The notes under the pieces were generated by a model. That model worked only from the letters and a program-made list of their open reading frames with translations, did no database searches and was not told the DNA's origin. Below, piece after piece: positions 15,374 through 23,972 of a stretch of 33,779 nucleotides of DNA (position 1 is the stretch's first letter; every line of letters begins with the position of its first letter). The translations under genes and the position numbers were made by a program. The stretch is from a virus: IMG/VR virus record IMGVR_UViG_3300034198_002789, positions 1 through 33,779 of that record. One strand, 5' to 3'.

Positions 15374-15970
15374 TTAGAAGTTTAAACTCCATCTAAAAAC
15401 TAATCCAAAATAAGAAGTTTTTATTATTGGACTAAAGTATCTGTAAGCTACAAGTATTGAAGCTATAGGGTTATTATTTTTTATATTTTTTATGAATAAG
15501 CCAATTTCATTTATTGCTGATGGTAAATTATTACAAGAATTTTGATCTATGAAAATTGTGTATCTAACAGTATTATCATCAATTCTTGTAATGTTTTGTT
15601 GTGGAATTACCCCATACCATACAGCATTATTTTGAACAGAGTTATTCTTAATTTGATACCCTGAAGTTGAAAGGACATTACCACTATCCCCAGTGTATTG
15701 GGGACTGGTCGTCAAAGGTCCACTCAATGAATTGGTAGAGCTAGTTTCAAGAGAAGTATTTCCTGAAGTTCCTAATTGAAATCTATCAATCTGGTAATCT
15801 AAAATTGAATTAGATCCAGATAGGGCAAATAAATGTGCTAAAGCCACACCCATGCCTGAGACAATTATATTATGATCATCAAAAACAACTTCTTCACTAC
15901 CGTCACCATGTAGTTTAGAAATAGTTAAATGACCTTTAATATCCAGTTCTTCAATTAAATTTAACATCAT
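15374..15970 (-). CDS. Small fibre-like virion protein
   Basis: A 198-aa protein whose start is set at the ATG ending at 15970 because that ATG overlaps the stop of the Kelch gene as ATGA; a second ATG follows at once. The codon further upstream at 15988 is TTG and inside the Kelch gene. Recognisable stretches are VVFDDHNIIVSGMGVALAHL and DYQIDRFQLGTSG near the N-terminus and the C-terminal AINEIGLFIKNIKNN, then YRYFSPIIKTSYF with a final FRWSLNF. The I-N-E-I-G-L-F type strand is common in phage tail fibre and collar proteins, where it sits in the distal beta-domain. No enzyme motif is present. A fibre segment, fibre tip or fibre connector is likely; partner proteins would be the neighbouring Kelch and beta-helix products. 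Confidence 0.72.
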   Translation of the reverse strand: MMLNLIEELDIKGHLTISKLHGDGSEEVVFDDHNIIVSGMGVALAHLFALSGSNSILDYQIDRFQLGTSGNTSLETSSTNSLSGPLTTSPQYTGDSGNVLSTSGYQIKNNSVQNNAVWYGVIPQQNITRIDDNTVRYTIFIDQNSCNNLPSAINEIGLFIKNIKNNNPIASILVAYRYFSPIIKTSYFGLVFRWSLNF

Positions 15971-17958
15971 ACCATTAATAATTCCCAAGTAAAATAAATA
16001 TAATTAATCCCATCAGCACAGTAATAATTAAAAGCTGAAATTCCACCTGTTGCATCCTTCATATATAGTAGATCTTTATTAAATGTCTTTTTTGCAAATA
16101 ATTTATGTTTTCTTACATTATTTAGAGTTTTAAAGTCATATGGTGGGGAATAACCTTGTTTTAACATTTCTTTTAAATCTAAATACCAAAGTCCTAATTG
16201 GTATATACCCCCGAATAAAAGTAAACCACCGGCATCCCCAGGAGGTAAAGCCCATTTTATTGAAACTTTATTAGGGAATGATAAAGATGCTAGAGCGGGC
16301 CTAATTGCTCCATATAAATAAGGTGCTGGGGGAGTGTTATTATAAAGTGTATTATGTGTTGCAGCATATCCTTCAGCAAACTTTAAGAATCCAGAAGAAT
16401 CCATAACAGATAATTGATTATAGAGACTACTTAAAGTTCCTGAAGCTGCCGTTAGGGAGTAGTCAGCAGATGACACCAACCAATACTTTGTGCCCCCAGA
16501 AGCGGGGAAGCATCCTATAAAGTTAGCATATGCTGATAAATTTGGATCTATAATTGAGTTTAAACAATGTCCAACGTCTGGGACCCCAGAATAATAATTT
16601 GGAACAGTAGAATTTAATTCTAGTCTTCTATCTAATGGGGTTGGGGATGTGGGTAGTAAATTATAAATTTCTGCTAATGCAGATGCAGTGGCGGACGTAT
16701 GGTAACTTTTTACATTATTTTCATATGATAATGTTTTTATAATTTTATCATTTGATATGTAAGTATTGGATAAAGTAGTATCTTTATAGTAACATGCTGC
16801 ATGACCAAATAATCCTGAACCAGTTATATTGTCTGTGGTGTAGTTAGTAAAAGTACTAAAAATATCATCAATTTTATATACAGAATTTCTTGTTGAACTA
16901 GTTTCTAGAGAGCTTGCGCCACCATAAATAATAGAATAATTTTGATTAGGATTATAAACTAAAGTATGACCATATAATTTTGGACCAGCAGTTAAAGTAT
17001 ACCAATCATTCTCATAAAACCATAATTGATCATTAACTGGATTTGTTACGCTGGATGTAAGGCCACCATACATCAGGGTACCATATCGTAAAGTACCATC
17101 TACAGTTCCAGAACAATATGTCATTCCAAATAATCGTCTACCTGAGGGTCTTTGAAAATATCCATTCCCAGTTTGAATCTGTTCTCCGTTATCTATTTTT
17201 AATTCCCAATTAATCCCATCATACTCCCAAAGATCATTCATTACTGTTTGGGTATTACTAGTTCCACCAAATAAAATAATTTTTTGTTTATTAGGGTTAT
17301 AAACTATTCTATGATCTGCTCTTGCTTGTGGGTTAGTGGGTAAAATTAATTGAGTCCAACTAGTCCCATCCCATTTCCAAGTTTCATTAGTATAAGTATT
17401 ATTAACAGTTCTACCACCAAATAATAAGGTATATCCACCTTTTTCAAAATAAGCCATGGAATGGCCAGACCTTGGCCCAGGGCCTGAGGTAGTTTTTAAT
17501 TCCCAAACATAAGATGATGGTGTAGTTACAGTTGCACTAGCTTCCCAAGTATCAGAGCAGTATGTTACTCCACCTGAAGTTCCACCAAATAAAACTAGCT
17601 TACCCCTAGTTGAATCATATACGATATCATGAAATTTTCTAGCTACAGGCTTTGTAATACTGGCACTAGTGGAACTTACATATACAGTAGATATATCATA
17701 AAATTTATTTTGAAGTTCAAGACTAGATGTATCTCCTCCAAAAATTACTACCTGCTGTTTTGTTACTGAGAATCCTGAGGTATCATATCTTAATATATGA
17801 GCATGTTGTTTAAAACCAGCAGCATCTTTCCCATAAGTTATAGCATGGAAAGTATAATTAGATGTATCTAATATCGCAGACGCAGATGGAATACTAGATA
17901 AACTGCGATTTGCAGTTAGCACATCAACAATTAATTCTCCTGCTCCATCTAATATCAT
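15967..17958 (-). CDS. Kelch-repeat beta-propeller tail protein
   Basis: A 663-aa protein with clear Kelch repeats. Gly-Gly blade motifs occur at residues 73-75 (VVIFGG), 124-126 (LVLFGG), 180-182 (TLLFGG), 230-232 (IILFGG), 297-299 (TLMYGG) and 345-347 (SIIYGG). They are followed by the expected D-x-W-x-(Y/W)-D-G strand, as in NETWKWDGTSW and NDLWEYDGINW. A further LLLFGG at 579-584 with LWYLDLKE behind it lies after about 230 residues without repeats. The spacing of about 50 residues suits a six- or seven-bladed propeller. Kelch propellers bind proteins or carbohydrates; galactose oxidase has the fold, but its copper ligands are not evident, so a binding role is favoured. Gene position after the wedge genes and before other fibre-type genes marks it as a virion adhesin. 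The ATG follows the gp7-like stop with no Shine-Dalgarno sequence. Confidence 0.88.
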   Translation of the reverse strand: MILDGAGELIVDVLTANRSLSSIPSASAILDTSNYTFHAITYGKDAAGFKQHAHILRYDTSGFSVTKQQVVIFGGDTSSLELQNKFYDISTVYVSSTSASITKPVARKFHDIVYDSTRGKLVLFGGTSGGVTYCSDTWEASATVTTPSSYVWELKTTSGPGPRSGHSMAYFEKGGYTLLFGGRTVNNTYTNETWKWDGTSWTQLILPTNPQARADHRIVYNPNKQKIILFGGTSNTQTVMNDLWEYDGINWELKIDNGEQIQTGNGYFQRPSGRRLFGMTYCSGTVDGTLRYGTLMYGGLTSSVTNPVNDQLWFYENDWYTLTAGPKLYGHTLVYNPNQNYSIIYGGASSLETSSTRNSVYKIDDIFSTFTNYTTDNITGSGLFGHAACYYKDTTLSNTYISNDKIIKTLSYENNVKSYHTSATASALAEIYNLLPTSPTPLDRRLELNSTVPNYYSGVPDVGHCLNSIIDPNLSAYANFIGCFPASGGTKYWLVSSADYSLTAASGTLSSLYNQLSVMDSSGFLKFAEGYAATHNTLYNNTPPAPYLYGAIRPALASLSFPNKVSIKWALPPGDAGGLLLFGGIYQLGLWYLDLKEMLKQGYSPPYDFKTLNNVRKHKLFAKKTFNKDLLYMKDATGGISAFNYYCADGINYIYFTWELLMV

Positions 17959-17959
17959 T

Positions 17960-20900
17960 TTAATTTTTTAATGTTATAGAACTTACTATATAAGAACCAT
18001 TTAAAGTTTGTGTTCCTGGGGATGACCAATCAGGGGATTCAGCATAACTTATTCTACTACCACCACTTGTTTCATAATAGGAACTTGTATTAGCTGCTAC
18101 TCTACTTGCATAAGTATTAGCTATATTATTTAGATAGCGTATTATAGTTAATAGTTGTTCCTTAGAAAGATTTATTCTAAAGTCTTCATTGTTTATAACT
18201 CCCACTAATGGTTTAGCCCATTTACTTAAAGTTAAATCAATTAAATTAAATTTATACATTAAGCTAAACTTTGAGTTCTGTGTTGGTAGTGTGAAAATTT
18301 CAATTATGTAATTTTGATCTAGCCTATGAACTTCATTTAAATAATCACTTGGTAAGATTATATCTTTATTATTTGTATTAAATGATAACTCATTAGTTAT
18401 AAATTCTGATTCAGATAGAGAAGCAATGACATCAGATTTTCTTAGAGGATTATCTATAGTGACGAATCTTGAACATCTTATTACTTCTAAATCTCTAGCT
18501 GTAAATGGATGGCTATAAAGATTTGAATACTGCGATAATATTAAATCAGAAGTTATATCTGATACTGAATGTTGCTTCCAACACTTATCCTTGCAATAAG
18601 ACCACACCTTACCATTCTCTTCTTTAGTATGAATCCACACCCCAAATGTTCCACCACCGGTATTTCTACCATCTTCATCACAAATTATACTATTAAAACT
18701 TAACTTATATTCGTGATTTGGTGTCAGGAAATTATTTGAGACATCAAACCCTAAGTTCTGATCCGTTTGATATTTCTTAATATCAAATAAGATTCTACCA
18801 AGCTTGTCATAAGACTGTTGTCTTATCAGAATGTTATCATGTATCAATGGGTTATATCTTGATTCAGGACCACTGGGTTTAGGTATACTTAATATAGCAA
18901 ATGTATTTCTTGGGCTGGAGCCTGAAACTTGGCACAATTCAACATATTTTAGAACACCAGAGTTTCTGTAGTCAGCATAGTTTATTGGGATAGACGACGT
19001 TGAACTGGCTACAAAAGTCCCAGAAGTTAAATTAGAGTTAATATTTATTTCAATTAAATTTTCTAAACTTGTAGTAGTTACATTACTTCCAAATGAACCC
19101 AGATCCTTTAATTTTGAGTTCATCAAAATAGATCCGTAAGCATGAGCAAATACTGTAGGACCATCTAAATCTAGAACACCTAGTGTTACCCTGTGCCTTT
19201 GAAAGTTGTGAGTATAATCGTAATATAATTTATGAAACTCTCTACCTAATTTAAAGTTATAATAATCATCTATTGAATTTGGAAATCCACCACTAAATTG
19301 AGTTAAGTTATTGACGTAGTTAATTAATAGATTATCATATATTCCCGAAGCTATTAACTCATCTTGTCTAGTAGAATAATATGATGAAGCTTGGAATAGT
19401 TTAGCATTTTCATTTATGTAATGAATAGTAGCTATCAAAGGATCTAGCTGACCATAATCCAAGTAATAATCAGGTCTTACACCTTTAGATGTAATTTTAG
19501 CATTCGACTCTATACCTCTCCAGCCCCTAACTGGGAATGTATTACTGACAGCTACACCATAATAAGTTTTAGTAGAATTTAAATTTTCACACTTATTGTA
19601 TATGTCAGGAAGATTAACGTGATCTGTTACTGGAACATAAGTTTGTGAAGATGGAATTAGGCCGAGTGGCATAAAGCTACCACTGTAGGATTCAAAAGGT
19701 GATGGCATATTGAATCCAGACTTATTGTAGAATCCTTCTGTTGGTAACAGGAACTTGTGATTACGTCTTCTATGGGTTTTCCTAGGTAATAAACCAATAG
19801 TTCCACTTGGAACCATCAAAGGATCAGATATACTATCAGAATTTCTTCTGGATAAATTTACTCCGTTGTTATTCAATCCTTTCTTATATGTTGACATGAG
19901 CAAAGCAGAAGACCCATACCCACCCAAAAACATATTACTAGCTACATTCAATCTGGCAGTATCTTTTATATTTGAGTTTATATATTGGAAATGAACATTA
20001 CTCATGCTATAGTCACTGCTAGATAAGGATGCCCTAGCAATTAACTCACCTATGCTTTTTGCAGGAGTAAAATCTTCAACTGCTTGGGCAATCATGGTCA
20101 ACGCAACTTTAGAATCTGCTTCCAAAGTTGTCTTTGAAAAATCAAAAGAAGAAATGTCTAATATTAATTTAAAGTGAGATGATTTACCATTCCATAATGG
20201 AAGGTATTCACTCTTTGAATTAGTTACATCCTTTATTACATCGTCCCAATTTGGTGGGAACTGCATTGATGATGTAAACATCAACCAACTATTTCTCATG
20301 GAGAAATCGTCATCTGCTAATAGAGTTCTTGATTTAATATAATCAGAAACTTTTCTTGCAAACTCTATTGGGACTTGGAAGCAAAGCAATCTATCTTCGA
20401 TGTAATCAATCATTTGGGTATTCATGATTACTTTACTATAGTATGGGATCTCCTCAAATGGTGGGACTTTTAAATCTCTACCTCTATAATTAAAGACGAA
20501 ATTAAGTGAATTGAGATTGAATGGAGCGCCAGCTAGGATAAAATTATTCTTAAATTGGTATACGGTATCAGTAATAATTTTATCCACACACATCCTTATA
20601 TTCTCATCCATACTACTGAAGCTATAACCAACAACATTTAGATCGTGTTGTAGTCTTGGAGTCCAAGTGCTAAAATCTTTTAGTAATGGTGACTCTGTGG
20701 CTAATGCATAGTAAATTAGGAATGGAACATAGGATTCCCAACATTCACTGATAGAGGAACTAACGTCTTTTACACCGGGACCTAATACAGAGTTTATAAC
20801 GAATTGAATTGATTTTTTAGTTCCTACAGTTTTATAAATATCGACAGCATTGGCTAGTTGTAGTCTCCATCTTACTGGGTCAGATCCATATAGTTTCCAA

Positions 20901-21901
20901 CCTATCAACTCAGCTAGCATTGGGATATACTCATCTGGGCACTCGTCAAGGTCGTTCAATACTTCTATCCTATCGACCATGTTAGAGTAATCAGCAAATG
21001 CAAATGAAAATGCTTTAAGTAATTTTAGGAATGGACCTTGTAATGATTTTGTAGTTAGGAGGAAAGAGTTATCTAGGTAATCTCTTATTGCAGTTTTTAC
21101 TCTAACATCTCCTTGATCCATGTAGGATGGAGAGTATACAACATCCATCAGAGTTAGTAGCTTATCTAGTTGTTGAGTTCCACTAGTAAAAGCATTTGAT
21201 GTTGATAGATATTGCTCAGGAGTAAAATCAATGGGTAGTATTTGGTTATTTCTCCATATGCTACATACGGAGTAATTTTTCCAAATATACTCTGTTAAAC
21301 CTTTTATACCATCATTTAATGTTACGTCTTCTGATCTATAAGTTTTATTTATTAATGTGTTATAAACAAATGAAGATGGGTTGTAAGATAAATTTGGATT
21401 TGAAAAATTTAAAAAGTATAGCCAAGATAGATTCTTTATTAAGTAATCATGATTAGCACTCACACTAGTTCCAACGAACTGTAGTGAGGGGGTATTAACA
21501 GTTATTCCAGGTAATAGGGTATTTAATAAGAAATCTGAAAATGCTTCAGATGTAGTAAAGTTTCTAAAAGAATAATTTAATGGTATTAAAATTTTATTTT
21601 CAAAGTCTTGAATACTTATATTAGTTAAATTATTTTGTTTTATAAAAAATCTTGATATACCTACTGGTTTATTAATTGCACTAAATTCAGAATTTAACCC
21701 TGCACTAACTGTTAATACCGAAGATATAATTCCTATTGTTTTTAAATTGCTATTTATAATTTGATCTATTATATCAATTTTTTCATCTTTTAATGCATAG
21801 TCCTGCTCAAAATACATTGATGGTAATAAATATTTCATTACACCATCGTAGTTTGATTTATGGTATTGTCTGTTATCTATAAATTGAACTGGACTAGACA
21901 T
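17960..21901 (-). CDS. Large baseplate wedge protein (gp7-like, P2 gpI-type segment)
   Basis: A 1313-aa protein proposed as the gp7-type core of the baseplate wedge. The key segment is about residues 315-375: LNDLDECPDEYIPMLAELIG, then WRLQLANAVDIYKTVGTKKS and IQFVINSVLG. This is the pattern of phage tail protein I (P2 gpI family), which forms the wedge together with the gp6/J-type protein; T4 gp7 (1032 aa) contains the same core. The first 300 residues are helical and Asn/Ser-rich. The later 900 residues include a basic stretch (PRKTHRRRNHKFLLP) and several beta-rich parts, and look like added outer domains. It overlaps the gp6 stop by 8 bases, so the pair is co-translated, and gp25-gp6-gp7 adjacency matches baseplate wedge composition. 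It is longer than T4 gp7 by almost 300 residues. Confidence 0.78.
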   Translation of the reverse strand: MSSPVQFIDNRQYHKSNYDGVMKYLLPSMYFEQDYALKDEKIDIIDQIINSNLKTIGIISSVLTVSAGLNSEFSAINKPVGISRFFIKQNNLTNISIQDFENKILIPLNYSFRNFTTSEAFSDFLLNTLLPGITVNTPSLQFVGTSVSANHDYLIKNLSWLYFLNFSNPNLSYNPSSFVYNTLINKTYRSEDVTLNDGIKGLTEYIWKNYSVCSIWRNNQILPIDFTPEQYLSTSNAFTSGTQQLDKLLTLMDVVYSPSYMDQGDVRVKTAIRDYLDNSFLLTTKSLQGPFLKLLKAFSFAFADYSNMVDRIEVLNDLDECPDEYIPMLAELIGWKLYGSDPVRWRLQLANAVDIYKTVGTKKSIQFVINSVLGPGVKDVSSSISECWESYVPFLIYYALATESPLLKDFSTWTPRLQHDLNVVGYSFSSMDENIRMCVDKIITDTVYQFKNNFILAGAPFNLNSLNFVFNYRGRDLKVPPFEEIPYYSKVIMNTQMIDYIEDRLLCFQVPIEFARKVSDYIKSRTLLADDDFSMRNSWLMFTSSMQFPPNWDDVIKDVTNSKSEYLPLWNGKSSHFKLILDISSFDFSKTTLEADSKVALTMIAQAVEDFTPAKSIGELIARASLSSSDYSMSNVHFQYINSNIKDTARLNVASNMFLGGYGSSALLMSTYKKGLNNNGVNLSRRNSDSISDPLMVPSGTIGLLPRKTHRRRNHKFLLPTEGFYNKSGFNMPSPFESYSGSFMPLGLIPSSQTYVPVTDHVNLPDIYNKCENLNSTKTYYGVAVSNTFPVRGWRGIESNAKITSKGVRPDYYLDYGQLDPLIATIHYINENAKLFQASSYYSTRQDELIASGIYDNLLINYVNNLTQFSGGFPNSIDDYYNFKLGREFHKLYYDYTHNFQRHRVTLGVLDLDGPTVFAHAYGSILMNSKLKDLGSFGSNVTTTSLENLIEININSNLTSGTFVASSTSSIPINYADYRNSGVLKYVELCQVSGSSPRNTFAILSIPKPSGPESRYNPLIHDNILIRQQSYDKLGRILFDIKKYQTDQNLGFDVSNNFLTPNHEYKLSFNSIICDEDGRNTGGGTFGVWIHTKEENGKVWSYCKDKCWKQHSVSDITSDLILSQYSNLYSHPFTARDLEVIRCSRFVTIDNPLRKSDVIASLSESEFITNELSFNTNNKDIILPSDYLNEVHRLDQNYIIEIFTLPTQNSKFSLMYKFNLIDLTLSKWAKPLVGVINNEDFRINLSKEQLLTIIRYLNNIANTYASRVAANTSSYYETSGGSRISYAESPDWSSPGTQTLNGSYIVSSITLKN

Positions 21902-23492
21902 ATTCTACGTTTAGTGTATAGTTATTTAATTGTATAATTTCGTTGAAATTAATTTTGATTGATTCAGGGACATTATCAATAGTAGCAAATCGAACTTCCT
22001 GAATTTCAAAAATTGAATGCATTAAGTCTTGTGGATTGAATTCTTTTCCAAAGTCTGTGTTATCAACATTGAAGAAATCAAGTATTGCAGTATTTACCTT
22101 AGCCTTTATCATGCTCTCCATATTTTCATACTTCTTATCTAATCTAAGTGATATGATTAAATCTAGAGTTCTTATTAGGCCATCGACTACAATTACTTCA
22201 TCAGTTAACATCTTCTTATCTTCAATCGCCTGTAATAATTGTCTCTTGAATTCAGGAGTTGATTTTCTTAATTGTAGATTATTAGCCTTCTCTAAAACAT
22301 AGAGGTCAATGATATTCGCTGAGGAATAAGCCCTTCTGGTGACTGCCATAGCCTTTCCAACAGAGCCATATGAGGAGATGTGGCCGTTGACGAAAGCCTT
22401 GTAATCTGATAAAGTTACCAGTCTATTTTGTGATTTAAATATTTGAGGACCATATTTCTTTGCATGGAATATTGTCTCTGCGTCAGATCCCCCAGTCCCT
22501 TGTGACGTATTTTCAATAGTAGCAGTTTTAGTTGTGGGTGTTCCATTGGTAAACGTTACAGAAGTTTTTGAATTAATTAAACCATTAATTATATTACCTC
22601 TGGTTCCACCACCTACACGGTAAATTATTCTATATTGATCACCGACTGCTGGGGACTTGCCAGTTACATTGTCTCCAAATACTAACGTTCCTCCGTAATT
22701 ATCATTAGATATTAATTGGAATACTTTATCATTAATGCCAGAAGCAAAGAATAGGTTGTTAACTTGGCGATATAGACCGCTGGTTGATGAATCTCCAATC
22801 ACGTAAGCCTGAATGCTACCCTCAATGATTGGAGTCTGTTGTAAGGTAACGGTCTTTAGAGTATCACTATTGGTAAAGGTTCCCGAATCTATAACCAAAG
22901 AACCTTCAAGTAAAACCAAATTAGATATTACTGTATTTGATGCTTTTTCAGAATCGTAAATAATTACATTACCCTCTGTATTTACGGTATCAATATCTCC
23001 GTTAGGTGTAACTTTATAGATTGAATAAGTTAGGGGTCTTCCATCCTCAGGTGAAGTTACTGTTACAGTTCTATTCGCTGGTGGTATAGTGATGTAGGCA
23101 TTCGTTGACCACCCAGGATTCGTATCCAAGGTCAGCCTAGCATTAGCTGCGGCTGCTATTGGACCTTTCATTCTGATGCCAATCAACTGCATCAGGTCCT
23201 TTACGTTATCTCTCACTCTGGCAGTTCTTAGATAATTTTCATTAGCTAAGTAGTCGGCCTTGTATGAAAGAACGTGCCCCATGTATGCAACCAGTTCAAT
23301 TAATACCATCCCAAAGTCTGACTCAGAGAAGTAATTATAATCTAATGGATATACAGCTTGTATATATTTTAATAGAGATTGTCTCAACGAGATGAAGTCG
23401 GTAGATGCAAAGTCTATTAAATTTTGCTTATCCACATCCTCAACTTTTGCTAGTTTGAGAAAATCAGAAGTTACATTTCCTTTGAATGACAT
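21894..23492 (-). CDS. gp6: Baseplate wedge protein (T4 gp6 / baseplate J-like)
   Basis: A 532-aa wedge subunit (T4 gp6 is 660 aa), which forms the ring around the hub and transmits the trigger for sheath contraction. The N-terminal part is typical: DFISLRQSLLKYIQAVYPLD, YFSESDFGMVLIELVAYMGH, then VLSYKADYLANENYLRTARV and LMQLIGIRM. The central part has QFGD-type beta sequence around YGGTLVFGDNVTGKSPAVGD followed by RIIYRVGGGTRGN, a hallmark of baseplate J-like domains. The C-terminal part is DLIISLRLDKKYENM followed by a short helix and DLMHSIFEIQEVRFATI. The start overlaps the gp25 stop as TAATG. It lacks part of the T4 length, mostly in the middle, but no core motif appears missing. Confidence 0.93.
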   Translation of the reverse strand: MSFKGNVTSDFLKLAKVEDVDKQNLIDFASTDFISLRQSLLKYIQAVYPLDYNYFSESDFGMVLIELVAYMGHVLSYKADYLANENYLRTARVRDNVKDLMQLIGIRMKGPIAAAANARLTLDTNPGWSTNAYITIPPANRTVTVTSPEDGRPLTYSIYKVTPNGDIDTVNTEGNVIIYDSEKASNTVISNLVLLEGSLVIDSGTFTNSDTLKTVTLQQTPIIEGSIQAYVIGDSSTSGLYRQVNNLFFASGINDKVFQLISNDNYGGTLVFGDNVTGKSPAVGDQYRIIYRVGGGTRGNIINGLINSKTSVTFTNGTPTTKTATIENTSQGTGGSDAETIFHAKKYGPQIFKSQNRLVTLSDYKAFVNGHISSYGSVGKAMAVTRRAYSSANIIDLYVLEKANNLQLRKSTPEFKRQLLQAIEDKKMLTDEVIVVDGLIRTLDLIISLRLDKKYENMESMIKAKVNTAILDFFNVDNTDFGKEFNPQDLMHSIFEIQEVRFATIDNVPESIKINFNEIIQLNNYTLNVEYV

Positions 23493-23941
23493 TAAACTAT
23501 ATTAACTCCTAATTCAAATTGATCATTATTCTGCATCATAACGCAGAATAATTTAATATATAGACTATGCCCGCCTGATAAAGTTTTATTACCATATGGG
23601 AATATTTGAATCTTAACTAACTGAACATCCCTTGCATACCTAGCAAATGAATCCTGGATATCTCTTCTGATTCCGGTAAAAGTAACTTGATCTATTGGCT
23701 CCATTAGATAGTTTTTAAGGTTAGTTCCATAGTTTGGCAACATTAATCTCTCACCTTTTGTGGTAAGCAATAGTTGAACTAAAGCACTTTTAACTACTTC
23801 AAGATCGGAGCTTTTCTTAAGGAATCCACCCTTTTTTAATTCCCCAAATGGGTATTTAATTCCATAGAGTTTAAAATTCTTGCTTGTAGAAGAATTTGAA
23901 ACTGCTTTGGAAATAGGTGCTCCGTATAGGTTACTATTCAT
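23492..23941 (-). CDS. gp25: Baseplate wedge protein (T4 gp25 family)
   Basis: A 149-aa protein of the GPW/gp25 family (T4 gp25 is 132 aa), the wedge component that nucleates sheath polymerisation and has a lysozyme-like but structural fold. The conserved core is VVKSALVQLLLTTKGERLML followed by PNYGTNLKNYLMEP, including the E-R-x-x-x-P-x-Y-G-T pattern, then IRRDIQDSFARYARDVQLVK and a strand reading IQIFPYG. The N-terminal 25 residues are less conserved. The gene is immediately upstream of gp6 and overlaps its start, an arrangement seen in many contractile injection systems. No strong ribosome binding site precedes the ATG (a weak ACGG lies about 7 bases before it). Confidence 0.95.
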   Translation of the reverse strand: MNSNLYGAPISKAVSNSSTSKNFKLYGIKYPFGELKKGGFLKKSSDLEVVKSALVQLLLTTKGERLMLPNYGTNLKNYLMEPIDQVTFTGIRRDIQDSFARYARDVQLVKIQIFPYGNKTLSGGHSLYIKLFCVMMQNNDQFELGVNIV

Positions 23942-23972
23942 TTTATACCGTTAATTATATATAGATATTAAA

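Noticed and set aside
15971-15988. Longer start for the small fibre-like gene at 15988
   Set aside because: The codon is TTG within the Kelch gene; the ATGA overlap at 15970 is the natural coupled start.
16918-17742. Kelch protein as an active galactose oxidase
   Set aside because: Only the propeller repeats are visible; the Cys-Tyr cross-link and copper ligands of galactose oxidase cannot be located.
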